From an uncultured Flavobacteriaceae bacterium (lineage in GTDB: Bacteria > Bacteroidota > Bacteroidia > Flavobacteriales > Flavobacteriaceae), in assembly GCA_938029725.1 (NCBI GenBank), contig CALHGE010000023.1, forward strand, positions 1-64,000: a stretch of 64,000 bases of DNA. The letters run 5' to 3'. The position numbers were made by a program, and so were the translations under genes. Each line of letters opens with the position of its first letter. Positions within the stretch are counted from its first letter, which is position 1. Positions 8,966 through 17,836 of the stretch are shown here, in pieces. The notes beneath the pieces are model-generated. The model worked only from the letters and a program-made list of their open reading frames with translations, was not told the DNA's origin and did not search any database.

Positions 8966-9448
8966 ATGTCAAAATTTGCAAAGAAAAAAGACGGTGAATT
9001 ACCTGCAGTATCAACTGCTTCTTTACCGGACATTGTTTTTATGCTTTTATTCTTCTTTATGACCGTAACGGTTATGAAAGACAGCTCGCTAAAGGTTAGA
9101 AATACCTTGCCAGTAGCAAGTGAGATTAAGAAGTTAGAGAAAAAAGATAGAGTAATTACTATCTATGTCGGAGCACCGGATGCACAATATGAAAAAATGT
9201 TCGGAACAGAGCCTAAAATTCAATTGAATGATAAGTTCTCGAGCCCTACTGATGTAGGTGACTACATTTTGATGGAACGTGCTAAGAAGTCGCAAGAATT
9301 ACAAAACGTGCTTACTACTTCTTTAAAGGTTGACAAAGATGCTAATATGGGTATTATTTCAGATATCAAATTAGAATTACGTAAGGTAAATGCACTCAAG
9401 GTAAATTATACTACGGGTAGCGGCGATGCTTTTAATAATTTGAAGTAA
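8966..9448 (+). CDS. exbD: ExbD/TolR family protein, type B, copy 1
   Basis: Second ExbD-type subunit of the operon, 160 residues. After a basic cytoplasmic N-terminus the single membrane helix begins at SLPDIVFMLLFFF, with the conserved Asp22, and is followed by a periplasmic ExbD domain (about 45-160). It differs clearly from type A in length and sequence, so the two probably form a hetero-oligomer around ExbB; this is inferred. A terminator hairpin follows 24 nt after the stop. Confidence 0.92.
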   Translation: MSKFAKKKDGELPAVSTASLPDIVFMLLFFFMTVTVMKDSSLKVRNTLPVASEIKKLEKKDRVITIYVGAPDAQYEKMFGTEPKIQLNDKFSSPTDVGDYILMERAKKSQELQNVLTTSLKVDKDANMGIISDIKLELRKVNALKVNYTTGSGDAFNNLK

Positions 9449-9472
9449 TAATTTATATTTTCAAACTTTTTG

Positions 9473-9506
9473 AAACGCTTCAAGCACTTTGTTTGAAGCG
9501 TTTTTT
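9473..9506 (+). terminator. Intrinsic terminator of the exbB operon
   Basis: An 11-bp stem (9473-9483 with 9493-9503), a 9-nt loop and a T run. Its 3' arm contains the TTTG that may serve as the -33 element of the next gene. Confidence 0.8.
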
Positions 9507-9521
9507 ATTTCCTTAATTTTG
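9492..9521 (+). promoter_or_regulatory. Promoter of the outer-membrane barrel gene, overlapping the upstream terminator
   Basis: TTTG (9492-9495), an 18-nt spacer, then TAATTTTG (9514-9521), a full match to the Bacteroidota consensus. The -7 element ends 5 nt before the ATG at 9527, so the transcript would have almost no leader. Confidence 0.55.
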
Positions 9522-9526
9522 TTTGC

Positions 9527-10216
9527 ATGATGCGCTATGTATTTTTGCTTTTTATTGCCTTTCCTTTAGGTTTGTGTGCTCAAACCGAACAAGATACTGC
9601 TGTTTCAAATAGTCGGTATCTCGAAGATCAGTTTTATGCTGGCGTCACCTACAATTTTATTTTAAATCAACCTACGGATGTTAATCAACGAAATCTATCC
9701 TATGGCTTGCATGCAGGTTTTATTAAGGACATTCCTTTGAATGCTGATAGAACTATTGGTCTAGGCCTTGGTTTGGGGCTTGGATTATATGCCTATTATA
9801 CTAATATCAGAGCTGTTGCCGACGCAAATGGTATTGTATACGAGCTTGTAGGCGACGATGTAACGACTTTTAAACGAAGTAAGTTAGAAACACGGGTATT
9901 GGAAGTTCCCTTAGAATTTCGATGGCGAAACTCGGACCCTGACACTTATAGCTTTTGGAGAATCTATGCAGGAGTAAAATTTGGCTATGTGTTCAATGCA
10001 AGATCAAAGTATGTCTTGGAGAATCTTAAAGAATCTTTTAAGAATACAGATCTTAGAAGTTTCCAATACGGGCTAACTTTTAATTATGGTTTTCATAACT
10101 TCAATATACACGCCTACTATTCCTTAACGGACCTGTTTAACGATGGAATTACTTTAGATGGAAATGACATCGAGATCAGTCCACTTCGTATAGGTCTTAT
10201 CTTTTATATGCTGTAA
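9527..10216 (+). CDS. Outer-membrane beta-barrel protein (porin/PorT-like)
   Basis: Predicted outer-membrane protein of 229 residues with an N-terminal signal peptide (cleavage probably after the Ala of GLCAQ, about residue 18) followed by alternating hydrophobic/polar strands and a C-terminus ending in an aliphatic/aromatic strand, as in small beta-barrels. A Gly-Leu repeat (LGLGLGLGLY) lies near residue 85. It resembles the small porin-like proteins often found next to exbD genes in flavobacteria. Identity with the T9SS component PorT/SprT is not established, so no symbol is given. It has its own promoter and is sandwiched between the two exbD pairs, which may link it to the same energised process. 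Confidence 0.8.
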   Translation: MMRYVFLLFIAFPLGLCAQTEQDTAVSNSRYLEDQFYAGVTYNFILNQPTDVNQRNLSYGLHAGFIKDIPLNADRTIGLGLGLGLGLYAYYTNIRAVADANGIVYELVGDDVTTFKRSKLETRVLEVPLEFRWRNSDPDTYSFWRIYAGVKFGYVFNARSKYVLENLKESFKNTDLRSFQYGLTFNYGFHNFNIHAYYSLTDLFNDGITLDGNDIEISPLRIGLIFYML

Positions 10217-10438
10217 AGGCAGCGCTTCACTCGTTATTTTCACGGAATAGGCCCTTAGGCTTTATTTATCTTTCTGCTCAGTTATTTTAACAATATTTTA
10301 AGAATTGGCATGCTTCTTGGTGCGTCTTATTTTAGAAGCGCACCTGCAGTTTCTAATTTGTTTTGTTCTATGTCTTGAATAAAATTGGCTACACTTTTTG
10401 GGTCAGTAGCTCTTGTTTAACATCTTAAAAACTAAAAT

Positions 10439-11053
10439 ATGGCTAGAAGATTAGAAGCACCAGAGGTCAATGCCGGTTCTATGGCAGACATTGCATTTTT
10501 ATTACTCATCTTTTTTTTAGTGACGACAAGTATTGAAACAGATGTCGGCTTAGATCGCATGTTGCCCAGAAAAGAACTAATAAAAGTGCCACCTGTAATT
10601 GCAGAGCGTAATATACTTCCTGTTTTAATAAATGGGGAAGATCAATTAATGGTAGATGGTGACCGTGTTGAATTGAATGAACTCAAAGGCCTTACCATCG
10701 CTTTTCTAGATAATGGTGGTGCTTCAAGGGAAAGTGATAATTATTGTGCTTACTGTCAAGGAAATCGCGATATGAAATCTTCAGATAACCCAGATAGGGC
10801 AATTGTTTCTTTAATGAGTAGTCGGCAGACTACTTACGGGGTATATATCGCTGTTCAAAATGAGCTAATGTTAGCCTATAATAGTCTTCGTGATAGAGAG
10901 TCACAAAGACGTTATAAAACCGATTTTACATTTCTTGAGGCTGCTTATAGTAGTTCTGAAACCCCGAATATCCTCAAGAGTGAAATAAAAGAAAAGATGC
11001 GTAGTATACAGAAATTATATCCTATAAAATTATCGGAAGCAGCACGTCAATAA
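10439..11053 (+). CDS. exbD: ExbD/TolR family protein, type A, copy 2
   Basis: Paralogue of the gene at 8333-8941, 204 residues. The first 42 residues are nearly identical (MARR..APEV.AGSMADIAF with Asp17, then the membrane helix and GLDRMLP). The periplasmic part has diverged but keeps CAYC (Cys103, Cys106), SSDNPD and the helical tail with SIQKLYP. It is followed after 12 nt by the type B paralogue. There is no second exbB, so if expressed this pair must use the upstream ExbB or one encoded elsewhere. About 220 nt of non-coding sequence separate it from the barrel gene. Confidence 0.92.
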   Translation: MARRLEAPEVNAGSMADIAFLLLIFFLVTTSIETDVGLDRMLPRKELIKVPPVIAERNILPVLINGEDQLMVDGDRVELNELKGLTIAFLDNGGASRESDNYCAYCQGNRDMKSSDNPDRAIVSLMSSRQTTYGVYIAVQNELMLAYNSLRDRESQRRYKTDFTFLEAAYSSSETPNILKSEIKEKMRSIQKLYPIKLSEAARQ

Positions 11054-11065
11054 AAACTATAAGTT

Positions 11066-11548
11066 ATGTCAAAATTTAAATTCAAAAAGGCCACTAAGAC
11101 CCCCGAAGTATCTACCGCATCTTTACCTGATATCGTTTTTATGCTGTTATTTTTCTTCATGACCGTGACGGTAATGAAAGAGGATACCTTGAAGGTCGTA
11201 AATGAGCTTCCTAATGCAACAGAAATTAAAAAACTTGAAAAGAAGGACAGGGTAATTACGATTTATATCGGCAAGCCAGTTGATAAATTTCAAGAAACCC
11301 AAGGAGAGCAAGCTAAAATTCAAATGGAAGATAGCTTTGTAAATTTGTCAGATCTTGGCGCGAGGGTTTTAGAGGCTGTAAATGAAAAGCCAGAACACTT
11401 GAGAGCATTTATTGCGATTTCTCTGAAAGTAGATAAGAAAGCTTCTATGGGCTTGATCGCTGATGTAAAAGAGGAGCTTCGAATAGTAAATGCTTTGAAA
11501 ATAAATTACACCACCTACGAGGGCGATACTTCTAAAAATTTGGAATGA
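11066..11548 (+). CDS. exbD: ExbD/TolR family protein, type B, copy 2
   Basis: Paralogue of the gene at 8966-9448 with exactly the same length (160 residues). The membrane segment SLPDIVFMLLFFF with Asp22 and the following KKLEKKDRVITIY are shared; the mid-periplasmic region is diverged. The gene ends 12 nt from the convergent membrane protein gene. Both copies are intact, so this is a maintained duplication and not a decaying one. Confidence 0.92.
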   Translation: MSKFKFKKATKTPEVSTASLPDIVFMLLFFFMTVTVMKEDTLKVVNELPNATEIKKLEKKDRVITIYIGKPVDKFQETQGEQAKIQMEDSFVNLSDLGARVLEAVNEKPEHLRAFIAISLKVDKKASMGLIADVKEELRIVNALKINYTTYEGDTSKNLE

Positions 11549-11560
11549 TGGGCTACAGGG

Positions 11561-12166
11561 TTATAGCCAAAATTTGACGGTTAGTAGTTGAGAAATTGCG
11601 CCTAGCATGAAACCCACAAGTAGTGCGAGTCTTCCATTAGATTGCAGGTAAAGACGCGATGACGCAACTAAGCCTGTTGCTAAAATAACTAGACCCAAGG
11701 CTATGGTAATGTTGATTTCAAAATGTACACTGAGGCATATAAGATACATGAGAAGGCTTCCCATGCCCATTAGGTGTATGCTGCTTTTGAAATTAAAAAA
11801 TAGTAAAACTACAGCGCCGAAAGCTGCACTAATAAGTCCAATAAAATAGAAGTGCAATTCTATGGCGTAGTTGTTCGGAATTACATTGTAAACTACCATC
11901 AAAAGCAAAGAAATTCCAATATATAGAAAGTACTTCCGCTCTGAAGCGTTTGGTTTGAAAAAAGAATTAATCACGCCTATATTCTTAAGTATTAAGAATG
12001 AGATGATTGGAATAATGACCGTTAGGATGAAAATAGGTAAAATGTTGCCGCTCTGAAACTCGATAGGTGTATACCTTGGTGTAGTGAGGAAATAAGCTAA
12101 TGTGCCGGCTATAGGAATGAAGAGTGGATGAAATAGATAGGTAATAATTTTTAAAAACAGTTTCAT
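11561..12166 (-). CDS. Polytopic membrane protein, weakly PAP2-like
   Basis: A 201-residue integral membrane protein with about six hydrophobic helices and almost no soluble part. The segment SSRLYLQSNGRLAL near residue 168 recalls the third motif of PAP2 phosphatases (SRxYLxxH), but the catalytic His is replaced by Asn or shifted and the other PAP2 motifs are not obvious, so enzymatic activity is doubtful. Its ATG overlaps the rpoN stop by one base (TAATG), which implies translational coupling with rpoN. Function unknown. Confidence 0.82.
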   Translation of the reverse strand: MKLFLKIITYLFHPLFIPIAGTLAYFLTTPRYTPIEFQSGNILPIFILTVIIPIISFLILKNIGVINSFFKPNASERKYFLYIGISLLLMVVYNVIPNNYAIELHFYFIGLISAAFGAVVLLFFNFKSSIHLMGMGSLLMYLICLSVHFEINITIALGLVILATGLVASSRLYLQSNGRLALLVGFMLGAISQLLTVKFWL

Positions 12167-13620
12167 TATATCTGTTTTCTCAAACGGGCAACGGGAATAT
12201 CAAGCTGCTCTCTATATTTCGCTACAGTTCGTCTAGCTATTGGATATCCCTTTTCTTTCAAGATTGCCGCTAGTTTGTCGTCTGTCATTGGTTTTTTCTT
12301 TGACTCCTCTTTAATTACATTCTCAAGTATTTTTTTAATTTCTTTAGTTGATACGTCTTCTCCTTGATCATTCTTCATCGATTCAGAAAAATACTCTTTA
12401 ATCAATTTTGTACCATAGGGTGTGTCGACATATTTGCTATTAGCCACACGTGATACTGTTGAAACATCCATTTTGATTTCATCAGCAATATCTTTCAGAA
12501 TCATGGGGCGCAGATTTCGTTCATCTCCTGTCAAAAAGTATTCTTTTTGATAGTGCATGATTGAATTCATAGTAATGAATAAGGTCTGTTGCCTTTGTCG
12601 AATCGCATCGATAAACCATTTGGCAGCATCAAGTTTTTGCTTAATGAACATAACGGTGTCTTTCTGTGATTTTGATTTCTTTTTAGAATCTTTATAGCCT
12701 TTGAGCATATTGTTATACTCTCTAGATACATGAAGTTCTGGCGCATTTCTTCCGTTTAGGGTAAGCTCAAGATCACCTTCAACAATCTTTATAGAAAAAT
12801 CAGGCACCACATGTTCAACCATGCGGTTATTGCCAGAATAAGAACCACCTGGTTTTGGATTTAATTTCTCTATTTCTGAAATAGCATCTCTTAGCTCATC
12901 TTCAGAGATACTATGTTTTTGAATAAGCTTCTTGTAGTGTTTCTTGGTGAACTGATCAAATGACTTTTCTAAAATGGTAGTTGCCAATTCAACACTGGGT
13001 GTGATTTCCTTTCTTTTGAGCTGAATGATTAAGCATTCCTCCAAGGATCTAGCTGCTACTCCTGGAGGGTCTAATTCTTGAACAAGGCCGAGTATTTTTT
13101 GAATAGCTTTTTCTTCTGTGTAAATATTTTGAGTAAAGGCCAAATCATCTAGGATATCACTTATGGGTCTTCTGATATAGCCACTTTCATCCACACTGCC
13201 TACTAAGAATTCAGCGATACTCCATTCTTCATCATTCAAATAAGAAGTATTGAGTTGACTTAATAAATATTGATTAAAAGAAATACCTGCAGCATAAGGA
13301 ACACTTTTTTCTTCGTCGTCTGCGCTGTAATTATTGGCTTTTGTGCGATATTCAGGTATCTCGTCATCACTTAGGTAATCATCAATATTGATGTCTTCTG
13401 TATTAACCTCGTCTGTACCATCTTCTTGGTAATCGTCTTCAAATTCATCGTTTAGATTTTCCGACTCCTCCTTACCCGTCTCTAAGGCCGGATTTTCCTC
13501 TAGTTCTTGCTTCAAGCGTTGTTCAAAAGCCTGCGTAGGCAATTGTATCAGCTTCATCAATTGTATCTGCTGAGGCGATAATTTTTGCGATAATTTAAAT
13601 TGTAAGAATTGTTTTAGCAT
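12166..13620 (-). CDS. rpoN: RNA polymerase sigma-54 factor
   Basis: Sigma-54, which directs RNA polymerase to -24/-12 promoters and needs AAA+ activators. The 484 residues show the Gln-rich activator-interacting region I (1-50), an acidic region II (about 55-110), the core-binding domain, a helix-turn-helix region and the RpoN box ARRTVAKYRE at 462-471. All regions expected for a functional factor are present. It lies 84 nt downstream of asnS on the same strand and overlaps the next membrane-protein gene by one base, giving an asnS-rpoN-membrane protein order. No cognate activator gene was seen in the window. Confidence 0.95.
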   Translation of the reverse strand: MLKQFLQFKLSQKLSPQQIQLMKLIQLPTQAFEQRLKQELEENPALETGKEESENLNDEFEDDYQEDGTDEVNTEDINIDDYLSDDEIPEYRTKANNYSADDEEKSVPYAAGISFNQYLLSQLNTSYLNDEEWSIAEFLVGSVDESGYIRRPISDILDDLAFTQNIYTEEKAIQKILGLVQELDPPGVAARSLEECLIIQLKRKEITPSVELATTILEKSFDQFTKKHYKKLIQKHSISEDELRDAISEIEKLNPKPGGSYSGNNRMVEHVVPDFSIKIVEGDLELTLNGRNAPELHVSREYNNMLKGYKDSKKKSKSQKDTVMFIKQKLDAAKWFIDAIRQRQQTLFITMNSIMHYQKEYFLTGDERNLRPMILKDIADEIKMDVSTVSRVANSKYVDTPYGTKLIKEYFSESMKNDQGEDVSTKEIKKILENVIKEESKKKPMTDDKLAAILKEKGYPIARRTVAKYREQLDIPVARLRKQI

Positions 13621-13704
13621 TGGGGTGTACTTCTATACTTCTTAAAGTTAACGAAAAAACAGCATTTTATTTCATTCTACGGCCAGATAAACCTTGGAAA
13701 GCGT

Positions 13705-15138
13705 CTAAAATTCGGCATTTTGTGGTGTTCTTGGGAAAGGAATTACGTCTCGAATATTACCCATTCCGGTTGCAAAAAGAACTAAGCGTTCGAACCCTAG
13801 TCCGAAGCCACTATGTTCTGCGGTTCCAAATTTGCGTAAATCAAGATACCACCATAATTCTTCTTCAGGAATACCTAAGACCTTCATCTTTTCTTTTAGA
13901 ACATCTAAACGTTCCTCCCGTTGAGATCCTCCTACGATTTCTCCAATTCCGGGAAAAAGGATATCCATTGCGCGTACTGTTTTTCCGTCTTCATTCAAAC
14001 GCATATAAAATGCTTTGATTTTTGCAGGGTAATCAAAAAGAATAACCGGACATTTAAAATGTTTTTCGACTAAGAAACGTTCATGCTCACTTTGTAGGTC
14101 AGCTCCCCATTCATTAATTGGATATTTAAATTTTTTCTTTTTATTGGGTTTGCTGTTACGCAGTATTTCGAAGGCTTCCGTATAAGAAACGCGTTTAAAA
14201 GTGTTGCTTGAGACGAACTTCAGTTTCTCTATCAAAGCCATTTCACTGCGCTCTGCTTGAGGCTTTGTTTTTTCTTCTTCTAATAAACGTTTTTCTAAAA
14301 AGGCTAAGTCATCAACACAGTTTTCTAAAGCATACTTGATGACGTTTTGCATGAAGTCTTCTGCTAAATCCATATTGTCATTCAAGTCATTGAAGGCAAC
14401 TTCTGGTTCAATCATCCAAAACTCAGCTAGGTGTCTTGTTGTATTAGAGTTTTCTGCTCTAAACGTTGGTCCGAAAGTGTATACTTTTCCGAGAGCCATC
14501 GCATAGGCTTCAGCTTCCAATTGGCCCGATACGGTTAGGTTTGTTTCTTTTCCGAAGAAATCTTCTTTATAATTTACATCACCTTCTTCAGTTAAAGGAG
14601 GCTTTGTGGCATCTAAAGTAGTTACTCGAAACGTTTCGCCTGCTCCTTCAGCATCTGAACCAGTAACTATTGGAGCATGGAAATAATGAAATCCATTTTG
14701 CTGAAAGTATTGGTGAATCGCGAAAGACAAAGCAGAGCGAACTCGCATTATAGCTGCGAAAGTATTCGTTCGAATGCGTAAATGTGCCTGCTCACGAAGA
14801 AACTCCATAGAGTGTTTCTTAGGCTGAATCGGATATACCTCTGGGTCAGCGTCGCCGTGAACAAAAATCTCTTTTACCTGAATTTCTACACTTTGACCTC
14901 TGCCTTGACTCGGTATGAGATTTCCAGTAACCTTTAGTGCAGAGCCAGTATTTACTTGTTTCAATAGTTGCTCATCGAAGTTTTCAAAATCAACAACGCA
15001 TTGAATATTATGTATTGTAGAACCGTCGTTAAGCGCTATAAATCGATTACTTCTAAATGTTTTAACCCATCCGTTTATAACAACTTCTTGCGAAGTAGCA
15101 TTCGTAGATAGGAGTTCTTTTACACTTGGTGCTTTCAT
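13705..15138 (-). CDS. asnS: Asparagine--tRNA ligase
   Basis: Class II aminoacyl-tRNA synthetase that charges tRNA-Asn. The 477 residues comprise an N-terminal OB-fold anticodon-binding domain (about 1-110) and a class II catalytic domain. Motif 2 surroundings (TFRAENSNTTRHLAEFWMIE) and motif 3 (GFGLGFERLVLF near the C-terminus) fit AsnRS better than AspRS, and the length is as expected. A TATCTTTG element lies 18-25 nt before the start. Downstream in the same direction is rpoN. Confidence 0.96.
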   Translation of the reverse strand: MKAPSVKELLSTNATSQEVVINGWVKTFRSNRFIALNDGSTIHNIQCVVDFENFDEQLLKQVNTGSALKVTGNLIPSQGRGQSVEIQVKEIFVHGDADPEVYPIQPKKHSMEFLREQAHLRIRTNTFAAIMRVRSALSFAIHQYFQQNGFHYFHAPIVTGSDAEGAGETFRVTTLDATKPPLTEEGDVNYKEDFFGKETNLTVSGQLEAEAYAMALGKVYTFGPTFRAENSNTTRHLAEFWMIEPEVAFNDLNDNMDLAEDFMQNVIKYALENCVDDLAFLEKRLLEEEKTKPQAERSEMALIEKLKFVSSNTFKRVSYTEAFEILRNSKPNKKKKFKYPINEWGADLQSEHERFLVEKHFKCPVILFDYPAKIKAFYMRLNEDGKTVRAMDILFPGIGEIVGGSQREERLDVLKEKMKVLGIPEEELWWYLDLRKFGTAEHSGFGLGFERLVLFATGMGNIRDVIPFPRTPQNAEF

Positions 15139-15155
15139 GCTAAAAAATTAGAAAT

Positions 15156-15163
15156 CAAAGATA
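15156..15163 (-). promoter_or_regulatory. -7 promoter element of asnS
   Basis: Reads TATCTTTG on the minus strand, a full match to TAnnTTTG, 18 nt before the ATG. No good -33 TTG was seen 17-23 nt further upstream. Confidence 0.4.
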
Positions 15164-15305
15164 GGTTTTTGAGAAAAAAGAATGGTTCTAGAAATTAGAA
15201 AATCAGCCTAAGCAAAATCTAAATCGATACGGGTTTAAATCTAGCTTGTGTTTGATCAACAGTGCGTGCCTTGCAGCTTAAGTTTGTCTCGTTTAAGTTA
15301 AAATT

Positions 15306-17708
15306 CTAGTCGTTTGTTTTAGAGGAGTTATTCTCACCTTTAGGAAGAATATCAATTTGTGGTTTTTTAAGCACTTCCTTGTTCGCAATACTTTTTTCTA
15401 ACGATAATAGCAGGGAAGGTAGTAAAACTAAATTCGCCAACATCGCAAAAAGTAAGGTTGCCGATACCAAAGCTCCTAGAGCAACGGTTCCTCCAAAGTT
15501 TGAAATAACAAAGACCGAAAACCCAAAGAATAAAACGATAGAGGTATAAAACATACTCACTCCGGTTTCCTTTAAGGCCGCATAAACTGACACTTTTATT
15601 CTCCAATTATTCGCTATCAATTCTTGCCTATACTTGGCGAGAAAGTGAATCGTATCATCTACAGAAATACCAAAAGCGATACTAAAAACAAGAATAGTTG
15701 AGGGTTTTATAGGTACTCCCACAAAGCCCATAACTCCTGCTGTGACTAGTAATGGAAGTAAATTCGGAATCAATGAGATTACAATCATACGGAAAGAACG
15801 AAAGAGATACGCCATGAATAGTGCGATTAATCCAATAGCTAGGGCTAAAGAGAGAATCAGGTTTTTTACTAAATACTTCGTGCCCTTTAGAAAAAGTAAC
15901 GCACTACCAGTCATGTAAACCTTATAGCGATCACTTGGAAAAAGTTTATCGGAGTTTTCTTGAAGCTTCTTTTCGATTTCCTCCATGCGTTCCGTAGTCA
16001 CATCTTTCATGAAAGTTGTGATTCTTGCATTTTGTCCAGTGCTATCAACAAAGCTTTTTAACAGATTTCCGTTATTGGCTGATTTGCGGGCGACGTCCAT
16101 AATGAACGTGTTTTCTTGCGAGGTGGGTAGTTGATAGTACTTTGGAATTCCATTGTAAAAAGCCTGTTTCGAATATTTAATGAGATTAACCACCGAAACC
16201 GGTTTCGATAGTTCTGGAATCTCTTCAATTACCTCTTGTAGTTGGTCGATCCGCTTTAGCGTTGTAGGCTTTAAAACCCCTTTAGGGCGTTTGGTGTCTA
16301 CTACGATTTCTACGGGCATGATGCCATCAAATTCAGCTTCAAAAAATCGAATATCTTTAAAGAATTGCTCGTTTTTAGGCATGTCTTCAATAGGGCTTCC
16401 TGAAATATCAATTTGATAAATTCCTATTATACTTGCGATAAGTAAGACGATTGAAGTAATGTAAATGGCAATTCTTTTTTCCTTTACAACACGCACTGTC
16501 CAGTTTACAAAAGCATCAACCCATTTTTTGTTTAAATGTTTTAAGTGCTTTGTTTTCGGTGGGTGTAAAAAGCTGTAAACGATGGGGATAATCAAAAGAG
16601 ACAAAATGAAAATTCCAATAATATTAATAGAAGCAACAATACCAAATTCTTTTAGAAGCTTACTGTCGGTAACTATAAAAGTAGCAAAACCAGATGCCGT
16701 AGTAACATTGGTCATTAATGTGGCATTTCCAATTTTTGAAATTACCCGTTGCAGAGAAAGTGCTTGATTACCATGTTTCTTTATTTCTTGTTGGTATTTA
16801 TTTATCAAGAAAATACAGTTTGGTATTCCAATAACGATGATTAATGGTGGAATCAAAGCAGTTAAAACGGTGATCTCATATTGCAGCAATCCTAGAATAC
16901 CAAAGGCCCACATCACTCCTATAATCACAACTCCCATTGAGATTAATGTAGCTCTTATACTTCTAAAGAAAAAGAAAAATAACAGCGAGGTAACGCCCAA
17001 TGCGGCCAAAATGAACTTGCCAATCTCATCAATAATGTTTTGGGAATTCATAGTTCGAATGTAGGGCATGCCTGAAATTCGAACGTCAAGATTGGTTTCT
17101 TCTTCAAATGCTTCTACAAGGGTGTTTAAATCTTGAAGAATAAAATCCTTTCGTACCGAGGTGTTTACAATGTCTTTGTCCAAATACATCACCGTGCGAA
17201 GTGTGCCGCTCCTTTTGTTGAAAAGCAAACTCTCATAAAACGGAAGGTTGTTAAATAGATGGTTGGTGATGCTATCTACTTCTGCTTGTGTAGTTGGTTT
17301 TTTTTTGATCAACGGGCGCATCACAAACTCTTGCTTGTCTTTGTCCTTGATAAGTTCTTGAAGATTATCGGTAGAAAGTACAAAATCAACCTCGGGGAAA
17401 GCATCGAGCTGTTTACTCAATTTATTCCATCGGTTAAAATTTTCTGGGGTGTAGAGTGCAGTATCTTTAATTGCCAAGACCACAGCATTACCTTCCTCGC
17501 CAAACTGATTTAAAAAGTTTTGGTATTCTAAATTTACAGGATGGTCGTCAGGTAATAAGTTTGCTTGAGAGCTAGAAAAACGCATGTTTTTCCATTGCAT
17601 TGCCAAGAAAATGGTAAAAGCAGCAACGAGGATCAAAATCAATATTCTATTGCGAAGAATGATTCCTGCAGTTTTGGCCCAAAAGCCCTGTGGTAATTTT
17701 TTAGCCAT
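15306..17708 (-). CDS. RND superfamily (MMPL/SSD-type) membrane transporter
   Basis: An 800-residue proton-driven exporter of the RND superfamily, hydrophobe/lipid type. It has the two-fold repeat: one N-terminal membrane helix followed by a large periplasmic loop, a block of five helices, then a second loop and second block, with the helix-4 motif GISVDDTIHFL in the second half. It lacks the length of the HAE1 antibiotic pumps (about 1000) and has no neighbouring membrane-fusion protein. The ATG at 17708 is chosen because a promoter lies at 17727-17758; a TTG at 17729 would sit inside the -7 element. The substrate is unknown; lipids or hydrophobic compounds are plausible. Confidence 0.88.
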   Translation of the reverse strand: MAKKLPQGFWAKTAGIILRNRILILILVAAFTIFLAMQWKNMRFSSSQANLLPDDHPVNLEYQNFLNQFGEEGNAVVLAIKDTALYTPENFNRWNKLSKQLDAFPEVDFVLSTDNLQELIKDKDKQEFVMRPLIKKKPTTQAEVDSITNHLFNNLPFYESLLFNKRSGTLRTVMYLDKDIVNTSVRKDFILQDLNTLVEAFEEETNLDVRISGMPYIRTMNSQNIIDEIGKFILAALGVTSLLFFFFFRSIRATLISMGVVIIGVMWAFGILGLLQYEITVLTALIPPLIIVIGIPNCIFLINKYQQEIKKHGNQALSLQRVISKIGNATLMTNVTTASGFATFIVTDSKLLKEFGIVASINIIGIFILSLLIIPIVYSFLHPPKTKHLKHLNKKWVDAFVNWTVRVVKEKRIAIYITSIVLLIASIIGIYQIDISGSPIEDMPKNEQFFKDIRFFEAEFDGIMPVEIVVDTKRPKGVLKPTTLKRIDQLQEVIEEIPELSKPVSVVNLIKYSKQAFYNGIPKYYQLPTSQENTFIMDVARKSANNGNLLKSFVDSTGQNARITTFMKDVTTERMEEIEKKLQENSDKLFPSDRYKVYMTGSALLFLKGTKYLVKNLILSLALAIGLIALFMAYLFRSFRMIVISLIPNLLPLLVTAGVMGFVGVPIKPSTILVFSIAFGISVDDTIHFLAKYRQELIANNWRIKVSVYAALKETGVSMFYTSIVLFFGFSVFVISNFGGTVALGALVSATLLFAMLANLVLLPSLLLSLEKSIANKEVLKKPQIDILPKGENNSSKTND

Positions 17709-17726
17709 GCTGATTTTTATCGATTT

Positions 17727-17758
17727 CAAAGGTAGAGAAGGAAGTCTTTTATTCCAAA
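17727..17758 (-). promoter_or_regulatory. Promoter of the RND transporter gene
   Basis: On the minus strand TTTG (17758-17755), a 20-nt spacer and TACCTTTG (17734-17727) form a full-consensus Bacteroidota promoter. The predicted leader is about 12 nt, and this decides the start codon. Confidence 0.6.
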
Positions 17759-17787
17759 ATTTACAGGGTAGGAATAAACTTCTTTCA

Positions 17788-17815
17788 GAAAAAAAGCGAC
17801 TATAAAAGTCGCTTT
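17788..17815 (-). terminator. Intrinsic terminator after frr
   Basis: A 9-bp stem (17793-17801 with 17807-17815), 5-nt loop, and a T run on the minus strand, 22 nt beyond the frr stop. Confidence 0.8.
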
Positions 17816-17836
17816 CTGTTTTGTATTAAAATAGGA

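Noticed and set aside
10327-10416. Open frame of about 30 codons on the minus strand between the barrel gene and the second exbD pair, resembling the end of a protein.
   Set aside because: No start codon, bounded by stops, and too short to distinguish from chance.
13620-14018. A 132-codon plus-strand frame opposite the end of asnS.
   Set aside because: It lies antisense to the highly conserved catalytic end of asnS and has no recognisable domain.
17709-17729. TTG start seven codons upstream of the chosen RND transporter ATG.
   Set aside because: It falls inside a full-consensus -7 promoter element, so it would not be transcribed.
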